Positions 36,314 to 44,173 of a DNA stretch of 64,000 nt are shown here, in pieces. How positions within the stretch are numbered: the first letter of the stretch is position 1; each line of letters starts with the position of its first letter. Source of the stretch: Mesorhizobium sp. NFR06 (GTDB lineage: Bacteria; Pseudomonadota; Alphaproteobacteria; Rhizobiales; Rhizobiaceae); the NCBI RefSeq assembly GCF_900115245.1, contig NZ_FOVT01000023.1:1-64000 (forward strand), written 5' to 3'. The notes beneath the pieces were generated by a model. The model ran no database searches, was not told the origin of the DNA, and saw nothing but the letters and a program-made list of their open reading frames with translations. A program made the translations under genes and the position numbers.

Positions 36314-37852
36314 ATGGTCCTACCTATGCCCAGCCCACAAAAAAGCAAATCAGGCGTCTACTACTTCCGACAGCGCGTCCCCGCCGACTTGAGGCGCAAG
36401 GTGGGGAAGGCTGAACTTCTCTACTCGCTCCACACCAAGGACCCCGCCGAAGCGAAAGCCCTGTTCGCGCAAGAGGCCGCAAAGGTCGCTCTGCGGTGGA
36501 AGGCGCTAAGAGCGGTCCCTGAACCGCTCCCCCATATCCAACTCGTGGCACTCGTAGGGGAACTCTACCGGCGACAGATGGCGCTGCTCCGGGTCGAGCC
36601 GGGGGAGCCTGAAGTGTGGGAGGAGGTTCTGAAGCTGTTGAGCCGGCTGGACGGCGACAGCGGCGCTCTCGAAAGATGGTATGGTCCTACAGCCGATCAG
36701 CTTTTGCTGGACCACGGCCTCGCCACGGACGCGGCCAGCCGGATGCGCCTAATTCAGGAAGCTCACGCCGCCTACCGGCAAGCGGCAGAGCAACTACTGC
36801 GGCAGGCGAGGGGTGACTACCGCCCTGACCCCAACGCGGATCGGTTCCCGGAGCTGACAGCGCCCAGCCAAAGCGCCGCGAAGGGTATCACCATCGGTGA
36901 CCTGTTCGACCTTTGGGAACGCGATCACCTTGCGGACGGGAAGTCAAAGCGGACCCCGCGCGATCATCGGCAGAAGATTGATGATTTCATTGCCTACCTC
37001 GGCCACGAGGACGCCACCCGTGTGACCTCCAAGGACGTGGCGGACTGGGCTCAAGGTTTGAGGCATGAGCGTGGGCTTGCGGCGAAGACCGTGAGCGACA
37101 AGTACCTTTCTGCCTTACGCGCGGTGTTCGGTGCTGGGGTGTCCAAGTTCAAGATTGAGAGAAACCCGGTTTCGCCCGTCCGCGTCAAGGTTCCCAAGCG
37201 GGTTCGTGAGCGGTCCTCGGGGTATACGGACGACGAGGCCGTAAAGGTTCTGAAGGCGGCTCTGGAGGCCCCGGACGCACCCGGCAACACGTCTCCAGTG
37301 AACAGGCTCGTTTATCGCTGGCTCCCTTGGATTTGTGCTTACACCGGGGCGAGGGCTGGGGAGATAGCGCAGTTGCGGAAAGAGGACTTCACAGTCGAGC
37401 ATGGTATCCATTGCATTCGCATCACCCCGGAGGCCGGGTCGGTGAAGTCGGGTGAGTATCGCATTGTCCCCCTTCACCCCCACCTTGTGGAACAGGGGTT
37501 GCTGAAGATGGTCGAGGGGGCGAAGGGCGGGCCCCTGTTCTATGCTGAAAGTAAGCGCCAGCGTAAGGCAGGGTCATCAAGGGCCGGCTATGCCCGAGGC
37601 AAGGTGAGTGAGTGGGTGCGCGATACCGTCGGGATCACAGACCCGCGTGTGCAGCCAAATCATGCTTGGCGGCACCGCTTCAAGACCATTGCCCGCGACG
37701 TGGGGATTGAGCAGCGATACATGGACGCCATCCAAGGCCACGCGGACGGAAGCGCGTCGGCAGAATATGGCGAGAACACGATGAAGGCGCTGTCCCGCGA
37801 GATACAGAAGCTCCCCCGCTACAACGTAGGGGCCGCCAGCAAATGCCGATAG
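36314..37852 (+). CDS. int: Tyrosine recombinase integrase (DUF6538 N-terminus)
   Basis: A 512-aa integrase. The N-terminal KSGVYYFRQRVPADLRRKVG is the DUF6538/Arm-binding type. The catalytic domain has R in YTGARAGEIAQL, HxxR in HAWRHRF, a second conserved His in GHADG, and the nucleophile Tyr in SAEYGE. The ATG at 36314 has GAGG eight bases before; an upstream TTG at 36245 is unlikely. Adjacent to attL, it should mediate insertion and excision at tRNA-Thr. Confidence 0.93.
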   Translation: MVLPMPSPQKSKSGVYYFRQRVPADLRRKVGKAELLYSLHTKDPAEAKALFAQEAAKVALRWKALRAVPEPLPHIQLVALVGELYRRQMALLRVEPGEPEVWEEVLKLLSRLDGDSGALERWYGPTADQLLLDHGLATDAASRMRLIQEAHAAYRQAAEQLLRQARGDYRPDPNADRFPELTAPSQSAAKGITIGDLFDLWERDHLADGKSKRTPRDHRQKIDDFIAYLGHEDATRVTSKDVADWAQGLRHERGLAAKTVSDKYLSALRAVFGAGVSKFKIERNPVSPVRVKVPKRVRERSSGYTDDEAVKVLKAALEAPDAPGNTSPVNRLVYRWLPWICAYTGARAGEIAQLRKEDFTVEHGIHCIRITPEAGSVKSGEYRIVPLHPHLVEQGLLKMVEGAKGGPLFYAESKRQRKAGSSRAGYARGKVSEWVRDTVGITDPRVQPNHAWRHRFKTIARDVGIEQRYMDAIQGHADGSASAEYGENTMKALSREIQKLPRYNVGAASKCR

Positions 37853-37959
37853 GTCCTGCGCTATGTCCCGCGGCGCCGTTTGAGAGGCTTCGCGGGTCGG
37901 GGCGGTACAAACTACCGGCCAAACCTAAACGCCTCTAATTCGCCCCCACCGGACACGGA

Positions 37960-38217
37960 TCAAGTGCGGTCAGGCGCAACGCGATCGCCCTTCTGCCGAA
38001 GCCGCAGCGACAGGCTGATCTCTGACAGCGTGCCGAGAGCAAGAGAAAGAAGTATGGCGTAGACGCCCCGATCCAAAACACGGGCGGGTGAGGCGCGTCC
38101 TGCATATCGTGCCAGCTCATCGGGGTTATCTGCGAGCAAGAAAAACAGCACGAGCTGGAGGACACCAAGCACCAAGGCGAGCACGGCTACGATCCGCGCC
38201 GAGTAAGTGAACAGCAT
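37960..38217 (-). CDS. Small inner-membrane protein
   Basis: An 85-aa protein with two hydrophobic helices (IVAVLALVLGVLQLVLFFLL; AILLSLALGTLSEISLSL) and a charged tail. ATG at 38217 follows GGGGAG; an in-frame ATG at 38238 is also possible. Function unknown. Faces left, opposite to int. Confidence 0.55.
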   Translation of the reverse strand: MLFTYSARIVAVLALVLGVLQLVLFFLLADNPDELARYAGRASPARVLDRGVYAILLSLALGTLSEISLSLRLRQKGDRVAPDRT

Positions 38218-38292
38218 TTTGAAAAAGCTCCCCGACAAAACGTGTGGGAGAAGATAGACGGGTGCCGCCGGTGAGGGAAGGCCCGAGCCGCT

Positions 38293-38610
38293 CTACTCGT
38301 CCCGCCAGATGACCCGCTTTTCCCACCTGATTTCCACGAGACGCCTGTATCGTATGGTGTGCGCCTGCTCTCCGGTCGGATGAAAGAGTTGGGCGCTCAT
38401 CCACTCCCTGCTCTTGCATTCCTGGCAGCGCACCTTGTCTCGCACCTCGTCAATCGTGACGTTCCCGATCACCTCCCGAAGCTCTGCCGGCTTGTAGTAG
38501 CGCGTGACCCTACAGCGGGCGCAGCGGATACCCGCCACTTGCCCCGCGTCATGGGCATGGGTCAGGGTCCATGCGGCACCTCTAGGCCACTTCTCGGGTT
38601 GCTCGGGCAT
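38293..38610 (-). CDS. Unknown protein with two CxxC pairs
   Basis: A 105-aa protein containing CARC and CQEC, about 40 residues apart, a probable zinc-ribbon-like site. Basic and Trp-rich otherwise. Its start is 79 bp from the divergent gene at 38689, with a GTTC-N7-GTTC motif in between. Unrecognised. Confidence 0.6.
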   Translation of the reverse strand: MPEQPEKWPRGAAWTLTHAHDAGQVAGIRCARCRVTRYYKPAELREVIGNVTIDEVRDKVRCQECKSREWMSAQLFHPTGEQAHTIRYRRLVEIRWEKRVIWRDE

Positions 38611-38663
38611 GACCTGAAATGAGGAACGGCGGCGGCGCCGGTCAAGAGGCGCTTGACAGATTT

Positions 38664-38678
38664 GTTCTCATTTTGTTC
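38664..38678. promoter_or_regulatory. Candidate LexA (SOS) box GTTC-N7-GTTC
   Basis: GTTC at 38664-38667 and GTTC at 38675-38678 have exactly 7 bp between them, the alphaproteobacterial SOS box. It is in the 78-bp gap between divergent genes and just downstream of a TTGACA hexamer at 38653. The 8-base motif is expected about twice by chance in this window, so the support comes from its location. Confidence 0.4.
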
Positions 38679-38688
38679 ACTGTTGTAT

Positions 38689-38865
38689 ATGAGCGACGAA
38701 ATCCGAGTGCCAAGACCTGAATATGCCACTCCGCCCGGTGTCCAGCACCACGTCTGCGAGCACGAAGGCTGCGCAAAGGATGCCGGCTGGGGCTTTGCCC
38801 AGCCGAAGCAAGCGCCGCACTGGTTCTGCTTCGAGCACCGGGCCGAGGGCGAGCATTACCTATAG
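38689..38865 (+). CDS. Small Cys-rich protein
   Basis: A 58-aa protein, MSDEIRVPRPEYATPPGV..., with C and H residues (HHVCEHEGCAKD; HWFCFEHRAEGEH) that may bind zinc. The ATG at 38689 leaves little space for a leader if the promoter is at the TTGACA hexamer, so the start is uncertain; a GTG at 38707 is an alternative. Unknown function. Confidence 0.5.
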   Translation: MSDEIRVPRPEYATPPGVQHHVCEHEGCAKDAGWGFAQPKQAPHWFCFEHRAEGEHYL

Positions 38866-38879
38866 CTGGAGGGCCGACC

Positions 38880-39173
38880 ATGAACCGTCATGACATCGCC
38901 GCCGATCTGGAAAGCGCGGCCAATCACATCGCCGAGGTCTCCCGCGCGGACCTTCAGGTGATGCTCCGACGAGCGGCGCTGATGCTGCGAAACGTGACCG
39001 GGCTGGTACTCGATCCGAGCGTACAAGAGCCCCTGTCGGCCGTGGCTGAAGAAATGGGGCTCACGAGGGCCGACCTCATACGAACCATCGTGAGCGACTG
39101 GCTTGTGGCAAATGCCTATCTGCCAGTTCCGTATGCGTTGGACGAGGACAGCACAGTGGAAGGCAACGCATGA
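38880..39173 (+). CDS. Unknown protein with ribbon-helix-helix-like C-terminus
   Basis: A 97-aa helical protein. GGAGGG lies upstream of the ATG at 38880. The C-terminal EEMGLTRADLIRTIVSDWLV resembles a ribbon-helix-helix DNA-binding segment. It is 14 bp after the small Cys-rich gene and likely co-transcribed. Confidence 0.6.
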   Translation: MNRHDIAADLESAANHIAEVSRADLQVMLRRAALMLRNVTGLVLDPSVQEPLSAVAEEMGLTRADLIRTIVSDWLVANAYLPVPYALDEDSTVEGNA

Positions 39174-39455
39174 TCAGCGCACCACGATATGAGCGCGGTT
39201 ACCTAGACCGCGAGGTTGACTGTCAGGAGGCGAGGCCGAACTGGCGATTGCACGGGCGATGATCCGCGCGGGCAAGGCATCATAAACACCGAGCAACTTC
39301 GCCTTAAGGATGCCTTCTGATCACATTAGCAATAGCGTATATTCTTTGTCAGCCGGTGCCCTATAGCACATTGTCCCCGTAGCTATCCCCGGTTAGGCCC
39401 GGTGGCCTTGATCCCCAAAACGAACAAGACTACTGGGCCGCTCCAGCGTTCTCGT
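39174..39455. other. Intergenic region with a possible truncated small gene
   Basis: An ATG at 39170 opens a 30-aa frame (MISAPRYERGYLDREVDCQE...) that then stops, and another short frame ends GEAELAIARAMIRAGKAS. They could be ends of a gene with an internal deletion. Nothing else is supported. Confidence 0.3.
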
Positions 39456-39545
39456 CTATAGAGCAAGCGACGAAGGCGGCCGCGCAGTGATGTCGCTGAG
39501 CTTCTCGCGCTTGGCCAGGACAGGCTTTTCATAGGTCTTCTTCAA
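39456..39545 (-). CDS. Orphan RiPP-type leader peptide (lasso-like leader motif)
   Basis: A 29-aa ORF from a TTG at 39545 with GGGGGA six bases upstream. The product reads MKKTYEKPVLAKREKLSDIT plus a 9-residue tail. YEKPVLAKREKLSDIT fits the leader recognition pattern YxxPxL-x9-T of lasso peptides, with Glu in place of the usual Gly. The possible core (RPPSSLAL) lacks the Gly1 and acidic ring residue a lasso needs, and no B, C or transporter gene is near. Similar short orphan peptides are annotated as putative RiPP precursors in Mesorhizobium. Confidence 0.5.
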   Translation of the reverse strand: MKKTYEKPVLAKREKLSDITARPPSSLAL

Positions 39546-39653
39546 GATAGTCCCCCACTCCAACGCTTTTGCCGGTGGTCCGCCTTGGGTCCGGCAAGCG
39601 AGGCGTGACCATACAACCGGCCGACGCAAGGCGCTGTAGCATACAAGCAACAG

Positions 39654-40532
39654 TTAATGCTCCTCGCGAAAGTCCTTCAGCGACGCGTGGCGTAGCTTTT
39701 CCTCTCCCTTGAGGAATTTCACCCGCCCCACCAAGCCCGGCTTGAGCCATTCAGCCTTCTCTTTGGCGAGCCCTTTCGGCGGCGGTGCGCCGGCTTTGCC
39801 TTGGACGCGATCCCATAGCGCCTGCCGCTTGTCGGCTTTGAAGGTGACGAACGCGCCGCCCATGTAGCGGCCCTTGTCAGCCATGAGAACCATGGCCGGC
39901 TTTCCGGTCTCCCGCTTCACGCCGATGATCTCCATCTCCTTCTCGACGTAGCACTTGATCTTGCGCCAGTTCATGGTCGAGCCGCTGCGGTAGAGGCTGT
40001 CAAGGCGCTTCGACACAATGCCCTCAAGGCCGGCCTCGCAGGCGAGATGGTAGACTGCCTCACCAGTGCCAGGCAGCGCCTCGCTGAACTGGATGCGGCC
40101 GCCGGCTGGGATCACCGCTTGCAAGATTTCGCGCCTGTCCCTGAACGGCATGTCGCGCAGATCGTGGCTGTTGAGGTGCAGAAGGTCGAAAGCCACGAGG
40201 TAGAGGTCTCGGGGGCGCTTGGTGATGGCGGAGCGCAGCGCGTGGAAGTCCGACAGTCCCGCCTCATTGGTGACGATTGTCTCGCCCTCAATGATGAAGC
40301 TCTCCGCGTCTATCGCCTTCGCCTCGTCGGCAAGCGGCTTGTACTTGGCCGTCCAGTCAAAGCCGTTCTTGGTGTAGAAGCGGATGCCGTCAGCGTCCTT
40401 GATCACTTGGGTCCGGTAGCCGTCGAACTTTACCTCATGGCCCCATTCGCCACCCTTCGGCGGCTGTTCGACCAGCTCGGGCTCCATAGGGCGGATGAAC
40501 GATAGCCGAAGGGGGCCGGCAGGCTTACGCAT
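39654..40532 (-). CDS. Stand-alone LigD-type ATP-dependent DNA ligase
   Basis: A 292-aa ATP-dependent ligase matching the ligase domain of LigD. K35 in VKFDGYR is the adenylated lysine; further motifs include SFIIEGETIV, AFDLLHLN, EGIVSKRLD and the C-terminal OB part (LVGRVKFLKGEEKLRHASL). The polymerase and nuclease domains are absent, and no ku gene is in the window. The ATG at 40532 has GGAG six bases upstream. It may repair element DNA during excision or replication. Confidence 0.9.
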   Translation of the reverse strand: MRKPAGPLRLSFIRPMEPELVEQPPKGGEWGHEVKFDGYRTQVIKDADGIRFYTKNGFDWTAKYKPLADEAKAIDAESFIIEGETIVTNEAGLSDFHALRSAITKRPRDLYLVAFDLLHLNSHDLRDMPFRDRREILQAVIPAGGRIQFSEALPGTGEAVYHLACEAGLEGIVSKRLDSLYRSGSTMNWRKIKCYVEKEMEIIGVKRETGKPAMVLMADKGRYMGGAFVTFKADKRQALWDRVQGKAGAPPPKGLAKEKAEWLKPGLVGRVKFLKGEEKLRHASLKDFREEH

Positions 40533-40653
40533 AGGCACTCCACGCGACACTCGAATTTTATTCAATATCGCACAGCCGTAAGCGTTCCGTTAGCTGGCGC
40601 TTATGGAACAATCGAGCTCGGGCGCTGTTCTCTTTTCCCAAGGAGGAACGAGC

Positions 40654-40839
40654 ATGGCAGACGACAAGAGCAAGCGCGGGGGCCGCGACCGGGACAGGGT
40701 GTCGGCGGAAGAGGACTACGAAGTCCGGCACTTCGCCAACAAGGTGGGCCTGACCGTTCAACAGGTCCGCGACTTGATCAAGCAGCATGGCAACGACCGC
40801 AAGACGCTGGAACGCGAAGCCGACAAGCTTAGAGGATGA
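40654..40839 (+). CDS. DUF3606 family protein
   Basis: A 61-aa protein (MADDKSKRGGRDRDRVSAEE...), ending in FANKVGLTVQQVRDLIKQHG, the DUF3606 signature. AAGGAGG lies 7 bp before the ATG at 40654. These proteins are widespread in rhizobia with unknown role. Its last base pairs overlap the next gene start (ATGA). Confidence 0.88.
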   Translation: MADDKSKRGGRDRDRVSAEEDYEVRHFANKVGLTVQQVRDLIKQHGNDRKTLEREADKLRG

Positions 40840-41018
40840 CCAAGCTTTCGGATCTTGGGCCGCCCATCGAAGGCAGGCGGCATGGTGGCGAGACGTCGAA
40901 GGAAGATGACCACTTCTACGCCTGTCCCGCGTGCGGCCAGACGGTCGACAAGCGCGATCTGCGGCAAGTGATCTGGCATGAACGGCCGGGACACAAGCAG
41001 CTCGAAATGGATGCGTGA
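40836..41018 (+). CDS. Small zinc-finger-like protein
   Basis: A 60-aa protein with CPACGQTVDKRDLRQVIWHE then RPGH, giving C-C-H-H ligands. It overlaps the DUF3606 stop by 4 bp and is translationally coupled to it. Function unknown; a nucleic acid role is possible. Confidence 0.65.
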   Translation: MTKLSDLGPPIEGRRHGGETSKEDDHFYACPACGQTVDKRDLRQVIWHERPGHKQLEMDA

Positions 41019-41160
41019 GGATGCCGAGAGGCACCATACAGGCCCTAGTCTGTGTCCGGTCGGGGTAATTTAGCGGCTTCGTGTGATTTTTCGAGGGGGC
41101 GGGAGGCAGAAAGAACCGCCAGACATCAAGCGCCACCTCGATTGCCCCGACCGGACAGGA

Positions 41161-41469
41161 TCATGCACTTAGGTCGGGATAGCTGCCACGGACTTCAGCA
41201 GCGTGTTTCTCTGCCGGGGTCATCGGGGCCGCCGTTGGTGCTTGTGCATCCCTTGGAGGTGCATCGTGCACACCCTCGGCGTCGGCCCCCGTGGCGGCAC
41301 CCGGGTTAAACAGACGGTGGGTGGCGAAGTGAAGGCGCTCGCTTGTGCCCGGTCGGGTCACGATCCAGCCCCCTTTCCCATCGCTGGCGACACGGTAGAG
41401 GTGGGCCGTGCGGGAGCGCAGGACATATGCCTGCCACTCCCGGAGCGAAGCGTGTTGACGCGGTGTCAT
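41161..41469 (-). CDS. Unknown protein, last gene of the element core operon
   Basis: A 102-aa protein (MTPRQHASLREWQAYVLRSR...) whose start overlaps the stop of the upstream 54-aa gene in ATGA. N-terminal half looks folded, C-terminal half is Ala/Pro-rich. Terminal gene of the leftward group 43907-41161. Confidence 0.6.
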   Translation of the reverse strand: MTPRQHASLREWQAYVLRSRTAHLYRVASDGKGGWIVTRPGTSERLHFATHRLFNPGAATGADAEGVHDAPPRDAQAPTAAPMTPAEKHAAEVRGSYPDLSA

Positions 41470-41630
41470 CGCTTCTCGGTGGAAGCCACCATGGCGGCAT
41501 ACGCGGCGGCCTCTCGTGCGCGTGTTTCCGCGTGTTCGGCCTGCCGTTCCCTCTTGCTGGTCGAGGGGGCGAGCATGTGGACGGCGCTCGCGATGTTGGC
41601 AGCGGCCGTGATCTTGTGTTCTGTGGTCAT
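41466..41630 (-). CDS. Small helical protein
   Basis: A 54-aa protein, MTTEHKITAAANIASAVHML..., highly helical and Ala/Arg-rich. ATG at 41630 with AAGGAT upstream. Coupled to the next gene by an ATGA overlap. Unknown. Confidence 0.55.
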   Translation of the reverse strand: MTTEHKITAAANIASAVHMLAPSTSKRERQAEHAETRAREAAAYAAMVASTEKR

Positions 41631-41659
41631 GGGTGATCCTTGGTGTTGTGAGCTTGGCA

Positions 41660-42577
41660 TTAGCTGACGCGGACGATGCCGGCGCGGATAGCGGAGCCGA
41701 AGGACATGGCCTGTCGGCCCGGAACCTTCACCATCCACTCCCTACGCTCCTCGTTGAAGGACAGAGCCTTGCGCTCGGCTGCGGGCATGTCAGCGATGAG
41801 AGCCTCGAAGCCCTGCGGGTTCTGGTAGGGCATCGTTTCCATGCGACCGAGAGCGGTCCTGCCGAGGTGGGCGAGCTTCTCTCGGTCATTGTAAATCGTC
41901 GCCATGCGAGCCTCTCGAAGCTCGTTCTCGTTCAGGGTCTCGGTGAGCATGTCCACCGACGCGACCCCGGCGGGGAGACTGCGGAGGACGGCATTGGCTT
42001 GGGCGGTGAAGCCCTTGACAATCGCGGACACGGCGTCGTTTGTCACGCCCTGCGGGGTGCTGCCCTCGAAGTCGCCGCTCTCGGCCGCCTGCCAAATGCC
42101 GGTCTCTACAGCGTCAGCGCCCAACGCTCCCGCAAGCGTGTCCATCACCATTGCGGCGAGGTCCGTTGCGGCGTCACCTTCAGCGGCACCTTCGGCGGCC
42201 TTCTGGTCACCTTCAGCGCCCTTTGCGTCGTCTGCGGCGTTAGCGGAAGTGGCCTGTGCGGTGCCGGCCGGGGTGGCCTTGTTCCCGACAGGCCCATCAA
42301 AACCCGGCGGGAGAAGTCCTGCGGCTCGGGCGGCTTCGATGGTGGTCTCAACGCCTCCGATCAGGACGTTGCCGGGGCGGACTTGCCGCTGGGTCTCTAC
42401 GCTGCGGGAGCCGAGGTCTTTCGTGACAATCCGGCCATCGCCGTGAGTGTCCACCTGGACCTTGCGATTGGTCTGGACTGTGGGAGCGGCGGCTGTTGTG
42501 CTGCGGGACTGTGCAGCGGCGGCTTGTGCCTCAAGGGCGGTGTCTGCGGTGATCTGGAAGTCGGCATAGTTTGCCAT
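41660..42577 (-). CDS. Unknown Ala-rich protein with low-complexity centre
   Basis: A 305-aa protein starting MANYADFQITADTALEAQAA at an ATG (42577). Residues about 100-140 are an Ala/Glu/Gly-rich disordered linker, and a folded C-terminal segment ends VPGRQAMSFGSAIRAGIVRV. Phage scaffold proteins can look like this but I do not recognise a family. It is the largest gene of the element core operon. Confidence 0.7.
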   Translation of the reverse strand: MANYADFQITADTALEAQAAAAQSRSTTAAAPTVQTNRKVQVDTHGDGRIVTKDLGSRSVETQRQVRPGNVLIGGVETTIEAARAAGLLPPGFDGPVGNKATPAGTAQATSANAADDAKGAEGDQKAAEGAAEGDAATDLAAMVMDTLAGALGADAVETGIWQAAESGDFEGSTPQGVTNDAVSAIVKGFTAQANAVLRSLPAGVASVDMLTETLNENELREARMATIYNDREKLAHLGRTALGRMETMPYQNPQGFEALIADMPAAERKALSFNEERREWMVKVPGRQAMSFGSAIRAGIVRVS

Positions 42578-42639
42578 GGTGGTGTGTCTCTCTTTCTGCT
42601 GATTTGGGGTGGTTGAAAAACGGGGTCGTGGAGAGGCGT

Positions 42640-43005
42640 TCAGTCGAGGACGGTGCATTCCTCGTCCAAGGTGGTCGAAGCCTCTGAAAGGCCGCTACCA
42701 GACATGAACGGGACGTATGTCTTGCGCCTTGCCACGCTCGTTTGCGTGTCGACCCAATCCTCCCCCGCCCATGCGGACAGCTTTCGGTCTCGCTTGAAGA
42801 CTGGAACGCCGTCGCGGACGACATGCATTCGGGTCTCGGGGTGGAAGCCCTCGCGGATAAGAAGGCGGGCAAGTGGGCCTAACGGGTCCTTGGGGGATTT
42901 GCGGATGTTGAGGTCTACGACGTGGCTCTTGTGTCGTGCTCCGTATGAACCGAACAGTTCAACGGCGATGGTCGCGGCGTTTCCGCCGTGGGTATGCGTG
43001 GAGAT
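42640..43005 (-). CDS. Unknown protein with an apparent ATC start
   Basis: An open frame gives a 121-residue product beginning ISTHTHGGNAATIAVELFGS and ending LDEECTVLD. AAAGGAG sits exactly 7 nt upstream of an ATC at 43003-43005, while no ATG, GTG or TTG is in frame before the Met at 42828 (62 aa left). Upstream in frame there is a TAA. The well-folded composition of the N-terminal half supports the long form; if not, a 62-aa version from 42828 remains. Confidence 0.5.
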   Translation of the reverse strand: MSTHTHGGNAATIAVELFGSYGARHKSHVVDLNIRKSPKDPLGPLARLLIREGFHPETRMHVVRDGVPVFKRDRKLSAWAGEDWVDTQTSVARRKTYVPFMSGSGLSEASTTLDEECTVLD

Positions 43006-43041
43006 ACCTTTGCTCCTTTCGAGCTTTGTGATGGATGAGAG

Positions 43042-43434
43042 TTACGGCCTCGGAAAGATGTCGTGGGCCGTCTTGTAGGAAACTGGGGCCGCAACCCGTG
43101 GCCGGTTGTGGACTGTTAGGTGGTCGTAGGTGGGCTCGGGAGAGAACCGCTCGGGGAGATGCGCCAGTGCGGCGTCAAGCACCTCTTGCGTGATCCCTTG
43201 GTCTTTGACGTATCCCGAATGCATGAGCGGGATGGCACGTGAGGAGAGGACCTCACGGTGCATGATGAATGAAGCGACCGCGAACCAGCGCCCATGTCCA
43301 GCCCGCCGCGCTCGGCGCTGCTGTAGGTTCCAGCCGAAGGCCCTGCGGTCCACTATGACGCGGAAACGAGGGCCTATGGTGGCGACGACGGCGCGGTAGT
43401 CGTCCGACCACTCGCATGTTTCCAAGATGCTCAT
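43042..43434 (-). CDS. Unknown protein of the element core operon
   Basis: A 130-aa protein, MSILETCEWSDDYRAVVATI..., with no domain I recognise. Its start overlaps the stop of the HNH-like gene (ATGA), so it is translationally coupled. Its stop lies 37 bp before the putative ATC start of the next gene. Confidence 0.65.
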   Translation of the reverse strand: MSILETCEWSDDYRAVVATIGPRFRVIVDRRAFGWNLQQRRARRAGHGRWFAVASFIMHREVLSSRAIPLMHSGYVKDQGITQEVLDAALAHLPERFSPEPTYDHLTVHNRPRVAAPVSYKTAHDIFPRP

Positions 43435-43907
43435 TTCGAGGGCTCCTTATTCTCGACCAAGGCGAGGTCGTGTCGCTTGGTGTGTTTGCCGGTGCCGCCG
43501 GTCTCGAGCCGGAGGTTGGTCGTGCGGAGGTCAAGGCGATTGCCGTTGATGTTGCGGACGTACTCTCCCGCCTTCGCGTTCATGATGACCCGGGGAATGG
43601 TGACGAGGCTTCCGGCGGCCATCGCCCGCACTGACACTTGCATGTCATCGGTGGCGGTGCCGTCTCTGACCACGACCCAGCAAGCGCCTCTTACACGCTC
43701 GGGGAGACGGTCAAACGATCGCTGCTCTATCTTCGCGAACAGCGTTCGGCCGCGCTTACGGTCATTGATCGGGACCAGCACAATCTCGCTGGATACGCCC
43801 CACGCACGGTGGTCGTTCGGGGCCTTTCGGTATGTCTCGGGCCGCCCTGGAGTAGGGCCGTGAGTGCTCGGCACGAATGCCTCGTCACCCGTGGTGGTGA
43901 TGGTCAT
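43431..43907 (-). CDS. HNH-like protein with degenerate catalytic motif
   Basis: A 158-aa protein. The C-terminal YVRNINGNRLDLRTTNLRLE matches the NGNRLDNRxxNLR part of HNH_3 homing nucleases, often seen with AP2 domains. The two His residues usually directly before (V-D/H-H-I-N-G) are replaced by Arg-Asn, so nuclease activity is doubtful. ATG at 43907; a TTG at 43922 is possible. First gene of the leftward core operon, directly beside the noncoding repeat region. Confidence 0.65.
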   Translation of the reverse strand: MTITTTGDEAFVPSTHGPTPGRPETYRKAPNDHRAWGVSSEIVLVPINDRKRGRTLFAKIEQRSFDRLPERVRGACWVVVRDGTATDDMQVSVRAMAAGSLVTIPRVIMNAKAGEYVRNINGNRLDLRTTNLRLETGGTGKHTKRHDLALVENKEPSK

Positions 43908-44045
43908 TGTTACGGGGTCCAAAAAATTGAGTGGAGGGTGAGAGAGCCGTGGAGGCTCGGGGCGGCCGGATGGGGGCCTAGAGGGGTGTTACGGGGGCCG
44001 GAAAATAGATACAGACAGACACACTCTCACTTCGCTGCAAAAAGA

Positions 44046-44173
44046 GACGCAGGACGCCGAACACCTTTCGGCGGGAACAGCATGAGCCTACGCCGTCTCG
44101 GGCGGTCTATAGAGACGGAGCCACCGGAGAGGGCGTGAGGTTTGGATGAAGGACGTTGCTGGCGTCCTGCGTC
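44046..44173. other. Structured-RNA-like stretch closed by a 13-bp inverted repeat
   Basis: GACGCAGGACGCC (44046-44058) and GGCGTCCTGCGTC (44161-44173) are perfectly complementary over 13 bp. Inside, CCGTCTC (44093-44099) pairs with GAGACGG (44112-44118). A third helix (GCCGAA/TTCGGC, 44056-44072) competes with the closing stem. A transcript could fold into a multi-helix structure. No promoter was identified. Confidence 0.4.

Noticed and set aside
39456..40532. Lasso peptide biosynthetic cluster
   Set aside because: Only a leader-like peptide is present; the neighbour is a DNA ligase and no B, C or D protein is visible, and the core lacks ring residues.
40558..41136. 192-aa antisense frame over DUF3606 and the zinc-finger gene
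   Set aside because: The plus-strand genes have strong ribosome sites and a coupled start; the antisense frame has no domain.
44046..44173. HEARO/OMEGA RNA with an IscB-type nuclease
   Set aside because: The adjacent HNH-like protein is only 158 aa with a broken motif and has no RuvC or bridge-helix features.
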